Below, piece after piece: positions 26,911-35,478 of a DNA stretch of 64,000 bases. The notes beneath the pieces were generated by a model. That model did not search any database. It was not told where the DNA came from and was given only the letters and a program-made list of their open reading frames with translations. Each line of letters begins with the position of its first letter. Within the stretch, counting starts at the first letter, position 1. Source of the DNA: Belliella baltica DSM 15883 (GTDB taxonomy: Bacteria > Bacteroidota > Bacteroidia > Cytophagales > Cyclobacteriaceae); assembly GCF_000265405.1 (NCBI RefSeq), contig NC_018010.1:1736001-1800000 (forward strand), in the 5' to 3' direction. Position numbers and translations under genes: made by a program.

Positions 26911-28572
26911 ATGTCAGATAACATGAAAGATTACAAATTTGATCTTCCAAAAAATCACAAATCTATCATCAAGGTGATAGGTGTTGGAGGAGGTGGTTCC
27001 AACGCGGTGAACCACATGTACAACCAAGGAATCAAGGATGTAGAGTTTGTCGTAGTCAATACAGACTCACAAGCTTTGAAAAGCAGTCCAGTCCCTTTAA
27101 GACTTCAGTTGGGTGCAAACTTAACAGAAGGCCTTGGAGCAGGAGCAAATCCTGAAAAAGGTAGAAATGCTGCCTTGGAAAGCAAAGAAGAAATAAGAGA
27201 GCTTTTATCAGACAATACCAAAATGGTATTTATCACAGCCGGAATGGGTGGAGGTACAGGAACTGGTGCGGCTCCTGTGATTGCCAAAATCGCCAAAGAT
27301 CTTGACATTCTTACGGTAGGAATTGTCACGGCACCATTTATTTTCGAAGGAAAAAAGAAGATGAATTCCGCCCAACTTGGAATAGAAGCTTTAAGAGATA
27401 ATTGCGATACTGTATTGGTTATTTTGAATGACAAGCTTAGAGAAATATATGGCAATTTGGCCATTAGATCTGCTTTTGCGAAAGCAGATAATATCCTTTC
27501 TACAGCTGCTAAATCTATCGCAGAAATCATCACCGTTCATCAGGATGTCAACGTTGATTTTGAAGATGTCAAGACAGTGATGAAAGATGCTGGAGCAGCT
27601 GTAATGGGCTCAGCTACAGAAGAAGGAGAAGGCAGAGCAATCAAAGCCGCTGAAAAAGCAATCGCTTCACCTTTGTTGAACAATGTGGATATCAAAGGAG
27701 CACAAAAAATCTTGCTTTCGATCATGTCTGGAGAAGATGATGAATTGTCTATGGATGAATTGAGCGAAATTACTGAATATATCCAAGAAAGAGCAGGTGA
27801 CGAAGCTGAAGTGATCTTTGGTCAAGGTATCGATCCTGACTTGGGTAAGGGTATTCGTGTAACTGTTATCGCTACTGGTTTTGAAATGGACAGATTGACT
27901 ACTTTAGCTCCTCCTGCAAACTCTGCAGTTGAGCCACAGAAGAAATCTATCGAAGTCACTGAAGAAGCTGAGCCTGTGAAAAAAGTAATTCACTTGGAAT
28001 CAGGAAAAACATCACAAGTTGAAGAAGAAGCTGCGGCAGAATCTGGTCAGACATATACTTTCACTTTCCAAAAGCCACTTTTTCCAACTGCTACAGAAAG
28101 CAAAACCTCTGTAGAATCTTCAAAAGCTCAAGAGCCCAATAGAGAAGAAACTCCAAAGCAAACTGAAGTTGATCAAGAGGCTGAATTTGAATTTGAGATA
28201 GCAAATGGTGCTGATTCGAATAAAAAGGTATTTACCTTAGAAGATGAAGAGGAAATGCCTGCAGCAAAGGCAGCGGTAGAAGAGGAAAAGCCTGTTGAAA
28301 ATCCGGCTTATAACAATGATTACTACGAGCAATTGAAGCAAAAAGCAATTCAAAGAGCACACGAGCGATTCGAAAAGCTGAAAAGCATCAAAAGCTACAA
28401 TCAGAATCCAGAGGAATTCAAGGATAAATTGGAAACTCCAGCTTATGTCAGAAAGCAAATCAAATTAAATGATGTGCAACACAGTTCTGAAAGAAGCATT
28501 TCGAGATTCAATTTGACAGATGATAATGAATTCTTGAAAAATAACAGATTTCTGCATGACAATGTTGATTAA
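26911..28572 (+). CDS. ftsZ: Cell division GTPase FtsZ
   Basis: 553 residues from ATG 26911 (MSDNMKDYKF); the frame also runs back to 26839 but through the intergenic hairpin zone. It is a tubulin-like GTPase forming the Z ring. It shows IKVIGVGGGGSNAVNHM (about 21-37), the tubulin signature GGGTGTG (113-119), and NVDFEDVKTVM. After the globular core (to about 320) comes an acidic, low-complexity linker of about 175 residues. The conserved C-terminal peptide TPAYVRKQ is followed by a further 33 residues. The long linker is common in Bacteroidota. Confidence 0.97.
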   Translation: MSDNMKDYKFDLPKNHKSIIKVIGVGGGGSNAVNHMYNQGIKDVEFVVVNTDSQALKSSPVPLRLQLGANLTEGLGAGANPEKGRNAALESKEEIRELLSDNTKMVFITAGMGGGTGTGAAPVIAKIAKDLDILTVGIVTAPFIFEGKKKMNSAQLGIEALRDNCDTVLVILNDKLREIYGNLAIRSAFAKADNILSTAAKSIAEIITVHQDVNVDFEDVKTVMKDAGAAVMGSATEEGEGRAIKAAEKAIASPLLNNVDIKGAQKILLSIMSGEDDELSMDELSEITEYIQERAGDEAEVIFGQGIDPDLGKGIRVTVIATGFEMDRLTTLAPPANSAVEPQKKSIEVTEEAEPVKKVIHLESGKTSQVEEEAAAESGQTYTFTFQKPLFPTATESKTSVESSKAQEPNREETPKQTEVDQEAEFEFEIANGADSNKKVFTLEDEEEMPAAKAAVEEEKPVENPAYNNDYYEQLKQKAIQRAHERFEKLKSIKSYNQNPEEFKDKLETPAYVRKQIKLNDVQHSSERSISRFNLTDDNEFLKNNRFLHDNVD

Positions 28573-28574
28573 GC

Positions 28575-29099
28575 CTAAAACTTAATCAACATTTCAGCCT
28601 GGGAGCGAAGCAATTCCATGTACAGCCTGTTGGTGAGCAGGTTATCTGACATATTCTCCTCGATCTTTGCATACTTAAGTTTGAGAGCGAGTACATGCAT
28701 TCCTAGGTAATGGAAGATGTCGGTAAGGTGGCTCAATGCGATGCCACCTCCGCCTATTCCTGAGGAAATGCCGACAAGTGCGCATTTTTTATCCCTAAAA
28801 CTATTTGGGTAAGTCATTCCATCAATAAATGACTTTAATACCCCTGGGAAAGAACCATTATATTCTGGGACAACGAAGACAAACTTATCGCCTGACTTTA
28901 CCCTTTCATGAAATACATTGTAAGCTGGATTTTTTCCATTATTACTGTACATGGCTGTGAATAAAAAATCATTTGGCAGGTCTTCAAGTTCTAAAATTTC
29001 AGATCTTGTATCAAGTTCTAGAAGAACTTGCTGGTAAATAGTTGCAATCTTTTTAGAGATTGAGTTTTTACGATTCGTGCCTACTATTATTTTTATCAT
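28575..29099 (-). CDS. NADPH-dependent FMN reductase family protein
   Basis: 174 residues of flavodoxin-like fold. The phosphate loop GTNRKNSISKKIA is at 8-20, and VVPEYNGSFPGVLKSFIDG (about 76-94) is the hallmark of NAD(P)H:FMN or azo/quinone reductases. GISSGIGGGGIALSHL supports flavin contact. The electron acceptor is not predictable. It runs convergently into ftsZ with only 2 nt between the stop codons. Confidence 0.88.
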   Translation of the reverse strand: MIKIIVGTNRKNSISKKIATIYQQVLLELDTRSEILELEDLPNDFLFTAMYSNNGKNPAYNVFHERVKSGDKFVFVVPEYNGSFPGVLKSFIDGMTYPNSFRDKKCALVGISSGIGGGGIALSHLTDIFHYLGMHVLALKLKYAKIEENMSDNLLTNRLYMELLRSQAEMLIKF

Positions 29100-29208
29100 A
29101 TCTAAAATTTCAATTTCAACTGCAATAATACAAGCGAGAAGCTTATTAAGTTTAGAAAAGTTGAAAATTCCCCTTTATAACTAAATTCAATAGTACTTTC
29201 AATAAGTC

Positions 29209-29216
29209 TATATTTG
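29209..29216 (+). promoter_or_regulatory. Promoter -7 box for purine nucleoside phosphorylase
   Basis: TATATTTG is a perfect match to TAnnTTTG, 36 nt before the ATG at 29252. No clear TTG lies at the expected -33 position. Confidence 0.5.
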
Positions 29217-29251
29217 AATGAATTCCGTAATTTAGACCAAAATTAAAAATC

Positions 29252-30088
29252 ATGCGCCAAGAACCAGAAATTGACTATCTAGAGCAGATCAAACATGCAA
29301 AAGAACACATTCAAAACATTTTTCCAGAAGAGATTCAAATAGGAATCATTCTTGGAACCGGACTTGGACAATTGATCAATCAGATTGAAATTAGACATGA
29401 AATTCCTTATGAAGGCATTCCTTTCTTTCCTGTTTCTACAGTAGAGAGTCACAGCGGAAAGTTAATCATAGGTTCGCTTTCTGGTAAAGCTGTTGTAGCC
29501 ATGCAGGGTAGATTTCATTATTACGAAGGCTACAATATGAAGGAGGTTACCTTCCCTGTCCGCGTTTTGAAAGCATTAGGAGTGAAAAATCTTTATGTTT
29601 CAAATGCAGCAGGAGGATTGAATCCCGATTTTAAAGTGGGTGGTCTTATGATTTTAAATGATCATATTGATCTGTTTCCTGAAAATCCCCTAAGAGGAAA
29701 AAATTTGGAATCATTAGGAGTTCGTTTTCCTGATATGAGCGAGCCTTATGCTTTAGAAATGATTTCTTCTGCATTGAAAATTGCTGAGGAAAGTGGAATA
29801 GAAATTCACCAAGGTGTATATGTAGGTGTACAAGGTCCAAACTTGGAAACTAAAGCTGAATATGGCTATCTCAGAACGATCGGTGCAGATGCTGTAGGAA
29901 TGAGTACCATTCCGGAAGTGATTGTTGCTCGACACATGGATATGAAAGTCTTTGCAATTTCTGCCATTACGGATCTTTGTTCCCCAGGAAATATTAAAAA
30001 AATCAGTATTGCTGAAGTACTTGCCGCCGCCGCCATCGCCGAACCAAAAATGTCGCTAATCATTAAGGAATTGATTGGGAAGATGTGA
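29252..30088 (+). CDS. punA: Purine nucleoside phosphorylase
   Basis: 278 residues. It cleaves inosine or guanosine (class I trimeric type) with phosphate to the free base and ribose-1-phosphate in purine salvage. Motifs are IILGTGLGQLINQI (about 32-45), a phosphate-site SHSGKLIIG, MQGRFHYYEGY (about 86-96), YVSNAAGGLN (about 114-123), the base-site VGMSTIPEVIVARHM (about 215-229) and ISAITDLC. The trimeric form fits the 270-280 residue length. Confidence 0.94.
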   Translation: MRQEPEIDYLEQIKHAKEHIQNIFPEEIQIGIILGTGLGQLINQIEIRHEIPYEGIPFFPVSTVESHSGKLIIGSLSGKAVVAMQGRFHYYEGYNMKEVTFPVRVLKALGVKNLYVSNAAGGLNPDFKVGGLMILNDHIDLFPENPLRGKNLESLGVRFPDMSEPYALEMISSALKIAEESGIEIHQGVYVGVQGPNLETKAEYGYLRTIGADAVGMSTIPEVIVARHMDMKVFAISAITDLCSPGNIKKISIAEVLAAAAIAEPKMSLIIKELIGKM

Positions 30089-30121
30089 GGGGAGAGATGT
30101 AAGACTTGAGATTCAAGATGA

Positions 30122-30161
30122 AAGATCCAAGAAGCAAACTATTTTTTTGATCTTGGATCTT
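30122..30161 (+). terminator. Hairpin downstream of purine nucleoside phosphorylase
   Basis: An 11-bp perfect stem AAGATCCAAGA / TCTTGGATCTT with an 18-nt loop. It is embedded in a pyrimidine-rich repetitive stretch (30170-30235) with recurring AAATCTCG motifs. Probable terminator. Confidence 0.5.
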
Positions 30162-30300
30162 GTTTCTTATATCTGACTTCTTTTTTTCGCAAATCTCGTT
30201 TCTTAAATCTCGCGTCTTTTTTCTCGACAATTTCCGACACTAATTTGTCTGCATCCTCAGATGTTTGTTAATTTAGACTCCCCAAATTCAAGGAGTATTT

Positions 30301-33300
30301 ATGTACATTATTTTTGATACCGAGACCACAGGATTACCAAGGAGTTATGATGCTCCAATGTCTGCTGATGACAACTGGCCCCGACTGGTCCAACTTGCTT
30401 GGCAGCTTCATGATGCCAAGGGTAAGCTGATTTCCAACAATAATTTTATTGTCAAACCAGAAGGTTTTACCATTCCTTATAATGCCGAGAAAGTCCATGG
30501 GATTTCCACTGATAGGGCTTTGAAGGAAGGGCATGACTTGGTGAAGGTCTTGGAGATTTTTCATCAAGACGTAGTCAAAGCGAAGTATCTGGTTGGTCAT
30601 AATATTGGTTTTGATATCAATGTAGTAGGCTCGGAGTTTTTGAGAAAAGATATTCCAATGCAGCTTCAGCAAATGAAGGAGTTGGATACCAAAGATATTT
30701 CAACAGAATTTTGTGCACTACCAGGGGGACGAGGTGGGAAATTTAAATGGCCTACACTTACCGAATTGCATAAGAAACTTTTTGGAGTTGGATTTGAAGA
30801 TGCCCATGATGCGGCTTATGATGTGGCAGCAACAGCCAAATGTTTCTTTGGTCTGATCACACAAAAAGTTCATCCTCCTGTGTCAGGAGTAGAGGTTTCT
30901 GAGGTAGTCTATGAAGAACCTCAATTGGAGGAAGCCAATTTTGTAGATGCAAAAGATGATCAGAAGGCAGCTGCAAAAGATGTCTTAAGAGCTGCTGGAA
31001 ATGCTGACATTTCTGATTTAGTAGAAGTTCCTTTTTCCCATCTTCATGTTCACACGCAGTACTCTGTTCTTCAATCAACATCAGAAATTCCGGCTATGGT
31101 TGCCCTTGCCAAAGAAATGGGTATGCCTGCGCTTGCCATGACCGATCATGGCAATATGATGGCTGCATTCAACTTTGTAAAGGAAGCGTTAGCTAAAGAA
31201 ATCAAGCCGATTATTGGATGTGAGTTCAATTTGACTAAGGATCGAAAGAACAAAAGCCAGAAAGATGATGGTTACCAAACAGTGCTTTTAGCAAAAAATA
31301 AATCAGGCTATCACAATCTTGCAAAGCTAGCCTCTTACGCAAATATTGAAGGGTTTTACTACGTGCCAAGAATCGATAGAGATGTTTTGGTGGAGTATAA
31401 AAGTGATTTGATTGCCACGACAGGTGGGCTGTGGGGAGAGATTCCATACTTGATTCTTAATGTGGGAGAAACACAAGCCGAAGAAGCTTTTATCTGGTGG
31501 AAAGAACAGTTTGGAGAGGATTTTTATGTAGAGCTAAGCCGTCATGGTATTCCTGAGGAAGAAAAAGTCAATGAAGTCCTCTTAAAATTAGCCAAAAAAT
31601 ATGGCGTTAAATATTTTGCTGCAAACAACACCTATTATAATCAAAAATCTGATGCCAAAGCACATGATATTTTACTTTGTGTAAAAGATGGGGAGTTGGT
31701 TGAGAAGCCAAAGAAATATATAGGAAAGCGTGGGAGAGAATTTCGCTATGGGTTTCCAAATGATGAATTCTACATCAAGAGTCCTGAGGAAATGAAGAAG
31801 CTTTTTGCTGACCTTCCAGAAGCCATTGCTTGTACCAATGAGATTGTAGAGAAAATTGAAACTTATAAACTCGCAAGAGAAGTTCTGCTTCCAAAATTCG
31901 ATATTCCAGAAGAATTCAAAGATGCCCAAGATGAGGAAGATGGTAAAAAGAGGGGAGAGAATGCTTACCTCAGACACTTGACCTACGAGGGAGCTAAAAA
32001 AAGATATCCTGAACTTACAGATGAAATCAGAGAACGACTGGATTTTGAATTGGCGACAATTGAAAACACGGGTTATCCCGGATATTTTTTGATTGTTCAG
32101 GATTTCATCAGGGCTGCAAGAGATATGGGCGTTTCCGTTGGACCAGGAAGAGGTTCAGCAGCGGGTTCAGCAGTGGCCTATTGTACAGGGATTACGAATG
32201 TTGACCCGATCGCTTACAACCTCCTTTTTGAGAGATTTTTAAATCCGGATCGGGTTTCACTTCCCGATATTGATATTGACTTTGATGATGAAGGTCGTCA
32301 GAGTGTAATTGATTATGTAATTAAGAAATACGGTTCAAAGCAGGTAGCGCAAATCATTACTTATGGTACGATGGCCGCCAAATCTGCCATCCGTGATACA
32401 GCGAGAGTCTTGAACCTACCGCTTTCAGAAGCGGATAGACTTGCGAAGCTCGTTCCAGATATTAAGCTAAAAGCACTTTTTGCGCTTGCAAAGGATAGAG
32501 CGAAGCTGTCTGACAAGCTGAAAAATAACAATGAAGATATCGGAAAAGCGGATGAGTTAATCCGAATCTCCAAAGGTCAAGACGAAACCTCAAAGACAAT
32601 CAATCAAGCGACCATGCTTGAAGGTTCTGTGAGAAACCTTGGGATTCATGCTTGTGGGGTGATTATTACGCCAGATGATATCACCAATTTTGTGCCAGTG
32701 GCTTTGGCCAAAGATTCGGATTTGGTTTGTACCCAATTTGACAATTCCGTGGTAGAAAGTGCAGGTCTACTCAAGATGGACTTCTTAGGTTTAAAGACCC
32801 TGACTTTGATCAAAGATGCTGTGAAGATTGTCAAAGAAAGACATGGGATTCTTCTTGATCCAGATAATTTCCCGATCGATGATGTGAAGACTTACGAGCT
32901 TTTCCAAAGAGGTGAAACAGTCGGGATATTCCAATATGAATCTGCTGGAATGCAGAAGTACATGCGGGAATTGAAACCAACAGTTTTTGCTGATTTGATT
33001 GCCATGAATGCGCTTTATAGACCAGGACCGTTGGCTTATATCCCGTCATTTATCAAGAGAAAGCATGGGACAGAGCAGATTTCCTATGACTTGGATGACA
33101 TGAAGGAATTCCTTGAGGAGACTTATGGGATTACAGTTTATCAGGAGCAAGTGATGCTACTTTCTCAAAAATTAGCAGATTTCACCAAAGGTGAGGCGGA
33201 TGTTTTGAGAAAGGCGATGGGTAAAAAGCAGAAGGACGTTTTGGATAAAATGAAGCCAAAATTCATCGAACAAGCAGCTGCTAAAGGTCATGATGCAAAG

Positions 33301-34587
33301 AAACTTGCTAAAATTTGGACGGACTGGGAAGCTTTTGCTTCTTATGCTTTCAATAAATCCCACTCGACTTGCTATGCATGGATAGCTTATCAGACAGCTT
33401 ATCTCAAGGCGCATTATCCTGCAGAATACATGGCTTCAGTACTCAGCAATAATATGAATGACATTTCGCAGGTGACTTTCTTTATGGAAGAATGTAAGCG
33501 AATGGGTATAGCTGTTTTGGGTCCTGATGTCAATGAATCCAAAAGTGGCTTTACTGTAAATCAAGAAGGAAAAATTCGCTTTGGACTGGCTGCTGTCAAA
33601 GGATCTGGAACTGCCGCTGTGCAGTCTATCATCGAAGAAAGAGAAAAAGCGGGACCTTATCAAAATATTTTTGATTTTACAAAAAGGGTGAATTCCAAAG
33701 CCGTAAATAAAAAGACTTTAGAATCTCTTGCTATGGCGGGAGGATTTGACTGTTTTCCAGAACACCATAGAAGGCAGTATCTAGAATCAGTGGATAATGA
33801 CGGGACAGTGTTGGAAAAAGCGGTGAAGTACGCCCAAAAAGTACAGCAAGAAGCAGACAGCTCACAGGTGAGTTTGTTTGGCGGAGGGACAGGTATGGAA
33901 GTGCCTTTGCCAAGTTTTACTCCAATAGAGCCGTTCAGTCAATTGCAGCAATTGAATATTGAAAAAGAGGTGGTTGGACTTTATATTTCTGGTCATCCTT
34001 TGGATCAATTCAGAGTAGAAATAGAATCTTTTACCAATACTCCTTTACCGGAATTTTCAAATATGGATATTCTTCGACAAAAAGGAGACATCAAAACAGC
34101 AGGATCTGTATCTAGCTTTGCTCATCGTACAACCAAAACGGGTAAGCCTTTTGGAACCTTGACTTTAGAAGATTATCATGGGGCACACACGTTCTTTATT
34201 TTTGGGGATGATTATGTGAAGTTCAAAGAATACTTTATGACGGGTTGGTTCTTGTACATCACAGGTTCAGTTCATCCAAATAAATGGAAGGAAAATGAAT
34301 TTGAGTTCAAAATCAATAACATCACCTTGTTGGATGAGATTCGAGGTAAAATGATCAAAGGTCTTCGGGTAAATATTGATCTAGATGACTTGAGTTTGGA
34401 TCTTATGGAAAAATTAGAAAAGATCACTGCTAAGTATAAAGGTGAAGCCAAGTTGTATATCAATGTAATTGACAGTAAAGAAAATATCACCCTTGATTTG
34501 ATGTCCACAAAATTCAAAGTTGACCCATCTAATGAGATGATCCAAGAATTGGGACAGCTGCCGGAGGTGGTGTATCAGATCATTTAA
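30301..34587 (+). CDS. dnaE: DNA polymerase III alpha with fused 3'-5' exonuclease
   Basis: 1428 residues; replicative polymerase catalytic subunit. Residues 1-185 are a DnaQ-like DEDDh exonuclease: FDTETTG (Asp6, Glu8 region), GHNIGFDINVVG and HDAAYDVAAT. A linker (about 190-240) leads to the PHP domain (HLHVH, His247/249/251). The polymerase palm carries PDIDIDFDD (Asp656, 658, 660) and the family text GPGRGSAAGSAVAYCTGIT. A helix-hairpin-helix region, an OB-fold (about 1240-1320) and a small C-terminal domain follow. Most DnaE proteins are about 1160 residues and use a separate epsilon subunit. Here proofreading is covalently attached, with all exonuclease motifs intact. Confidence 0.95.
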   Translation: MYIIFDTETTGLPRSYDAPMSADDNWPRLVQLAWQLHDAKGKLISNNNFIVKPEGFTIPYNAEKVHGISTDRALKEGHDLVKVLEIFHQDVVKAKYLVGHNIGFDINVVGSEFLRKDIPMQLQQMKELDTKDISTEFCALPGGRGGKFKWPTLTELHKKLFGVGFEDAHDAAYDVAATAKCFFGLITQKVHPPVSGVEVSEVVYEEPQLEEANFVDAKDDQKAAAKDVLRAAGNADISDLVEVPFSHLHVHTQYSVLQSTSEIPAMVALAKEMGMPALAMTDHGNMMAAFNFVKEALAKEIKPIIGCEFNLTKDRKNKSQKDDGYQTVLLAKNKSGYHNLAKLASYANIEGFYYVPRIDRDVLVEYKSDLIATTGGLWGEIPYLILNVGETQAEEAFIWWKEQFGEDFYVELSRHGIPEEEKVNEVLLKLAKKYGVKYFAANNTYYNQKSDAKAHDILLCVKDGELVEKPKKYIGKRGREFRYGFPNDEFYIKSPEEMKKLFADLPEAIACTNEIVEKIETYKLAREVLLPKFDIPEEFKDAQDEEDGKKRGENAYLRHLTYEGAKKRYPELTDEIRERLDFELATIENTGYPGYFLIVQDFIRAARDMGVSVGPGRGSAAGSAVAYCTGITNVDPIAYNLLFERFLNPDRVSLPDIDIDFDDEGRQSVIDYVIKKYGSKQVAQIITYGTMAAKSAIRDTARVLNLPLSEADRLAKLVPDIKLKALFALAKDRAKLSDKLKNNNEDIGKADELIRISKGQDETSKTINQATMLEGSVRNLGIHACGVIITPDDITNFVPVALAKDSDLVCTQFDNSVVESAGLLKMDFLGLKTLTLIKDAVKIVKERHGILLDPDNFPIDDVKTYELFQRGETVGIFQYESAGMQKYMRELKPTVFADLIAMNALYRPGPLAYIPSFIKRKHGTEQISYDLDDMKEFLEETYGITVYQEQVMLLSQKLADFTKGEADVLRKAMGKKQKDVLDKMKPKFIEQAAAKGHDAKKLAKIWTDWEAFASYAFNKSHSTCYAWIAYQTAYLKAHYPAEYMASVLSNNMNDISQVTFFMEECKRMGIAVLGPDVNESKSGFTVNQEGKIRFGLAAVKGSGTAAVQSIIEEREKAGPYQNIFDFTKRVNSKAVNKKTLESLAMAGGFDCFPEHHRRQYLESVDNDGTVLEKAVKYAQKVQQEADSSQVSLFGGGTGMEVPLPSFTPIEPFSQLQQLNIEKEVVGLYISGHPLDQFRVEIESFTNTPLPEFSNMDILRQKGDIKTAGSVSSFAHRTTKTGKPFGTLTLEDYHGAHTFFIFGDDYVKFKEYFMTGWFLYITGSVHPNKWKENEFEFKINNITLLDEIRGKMIKGLRVNIDLDDLSLDLMEKLEKITAKYKGEAKLYINVIDSKENITLDLMSTKFKVDPSNEMIQELGQLPEVVYQII

Positions 34588-34865
34588 TTATGGATTGGAA
34601 GAACTTGGCCGCCGTGGGGGAGGGGAAAAGATTGTAAAATTAAAAGATTTTAAAATTTGGGAGAGTTCAAGCTATTGTAAGGTTTTCAATTGGGTTGGTG
34701 CTATAGCTCATTCATAAAAATATAGAGTCAAGTTTAGAGGCTTTAGCCAAATATCTTAAACTCTTTCGCTTCTTGAATCTTGTCTCTTTATTCTAATTTC
34801 ATAAGTCTCTTATCTCATTTCTATCCTTAAAAATGAACTTATTACAAATGAATTAACTTTAGTAT

Positions 34866-34873
34866 TATATTTG
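34866..34873 (+). promoter_or_regulatory. Promoter -7 box for trxA
   Basis: TATATTTG, a perfect TAnnTTTG match, lies 32 nt before the trxA ATG. The rest of the 34588-34904 gap is pyrimidine-rich repetitive sequence (34740-34815) with no gene seen. Confidence 0.6.
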
Positions 34874-34904
34874 AAAATTAAGAAACATTAAAATTTGTAT
34901 AGAA

Positions 34905-35225
34905 ATGGCAAAAGCAATTGAAATTACTGACTCTAACTTTGAAGAGATCATGAAATCTGAGCAGCCGATCCTAGTGGATTTTTGGGCTGAGTGGTGTGGA
35001 CCTTGTAAAATGATCGGACCTGTAGTTGAAGAACTAGCGGGTGATTATGATGGGAAAGCCGTAATTGGCAAAGTGGATGTAGATTCCAATCCTGCTGTAG
35101 CAGCACAGTTTGGAATCAGAAGTATCCCAACCCTTTTGTTTTTCAAAGGAGGTCAGATTGTAGATAAGCAAGTAGGTGCAGTTCCAAAGTCAGTTTTGGC
35201 TCAAAAGCTAGACGCACAGCTTTAA
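34905..35225 (+). CDS. trxA: Thioredoxin
   Basis: 106 residues, a single thioredoxin domain without a signal peptide and therefore cytoplasmic. The active site is WCGPC (Cys31, Cys34), and the cis-proline SIPTLLFFKGG is near 74-84. It reduces protein disulfides with electrons from thioredoxin reductase. It is a single gene with its own promoter and a clear terminator. Confidence 0.97.
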   Translation: MAKAIEITDSNFEEIMKSEQPILVDFWAEWCGPCKMIGPVVEELAGDYDGKAVIGKVDVDSNPAVAAQFGIRSIPTLLFFKGGQIVDKQVGAVPKSVLAQKLDAQL

Positions 35226-35247
35226 GCTCATAAAAAATAAATTTTTG

Positions 35248-35279
35248 AAAACCGTAAAGTTAAATCTTTACGGTTTTTT
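35248..35279 (+). terminator. trxA terminator
   Basis: AAAACCGTAAAG pairs with CTTTACGGTTTT around a 6-nt loop, followed by T residues, 23 nt after the trxA stop. Confidence 0.9.
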
Positions 35280-35419
35280 GTTTTACTAATTGGCTTAAAG
35301 TAAATAGATGGGCCTCCTTTCTTGAGTTTTTTGGAGGTTTATACGATTATAAAATTATCTAAAAAATGTTGAATTTATAAGATTGGTTTATACAAAAAAG
35401 TGTATTTTATTAATGAACA

Positions 35420-35478
35420 TAATTTAAATTGTTCAAAATTTTTTAAACTAAAAATTTGCTTATTTATTTATTTATTTA
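35420..35478 (+). promoter_or_regulatory. Leader with microsatellite, copy 3, cut by ISL3 element
   Basis: AAATTGTTCAAAATT, then TTTTAAACTAAAAATTTGCTT, matches the leaders at 4640-4680 and 8110-8160. The box AAAATTTG is at 35451-35458, and four ATTT units (35462-35477) replace the CTTT units. The leader stops at the left end of the ISL3 element. About 90 bp and a start codon that would be expected before the peptide gene are missing. Confidence 0.6.
35462..35477 (+). repeat. ATTT tetranucleotide microsatellite, four units
   Basis: Four perfect ATTT units abutting the IS left end; same place as the CTTT tracts of the other two leaders. Confidence 0.85.
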
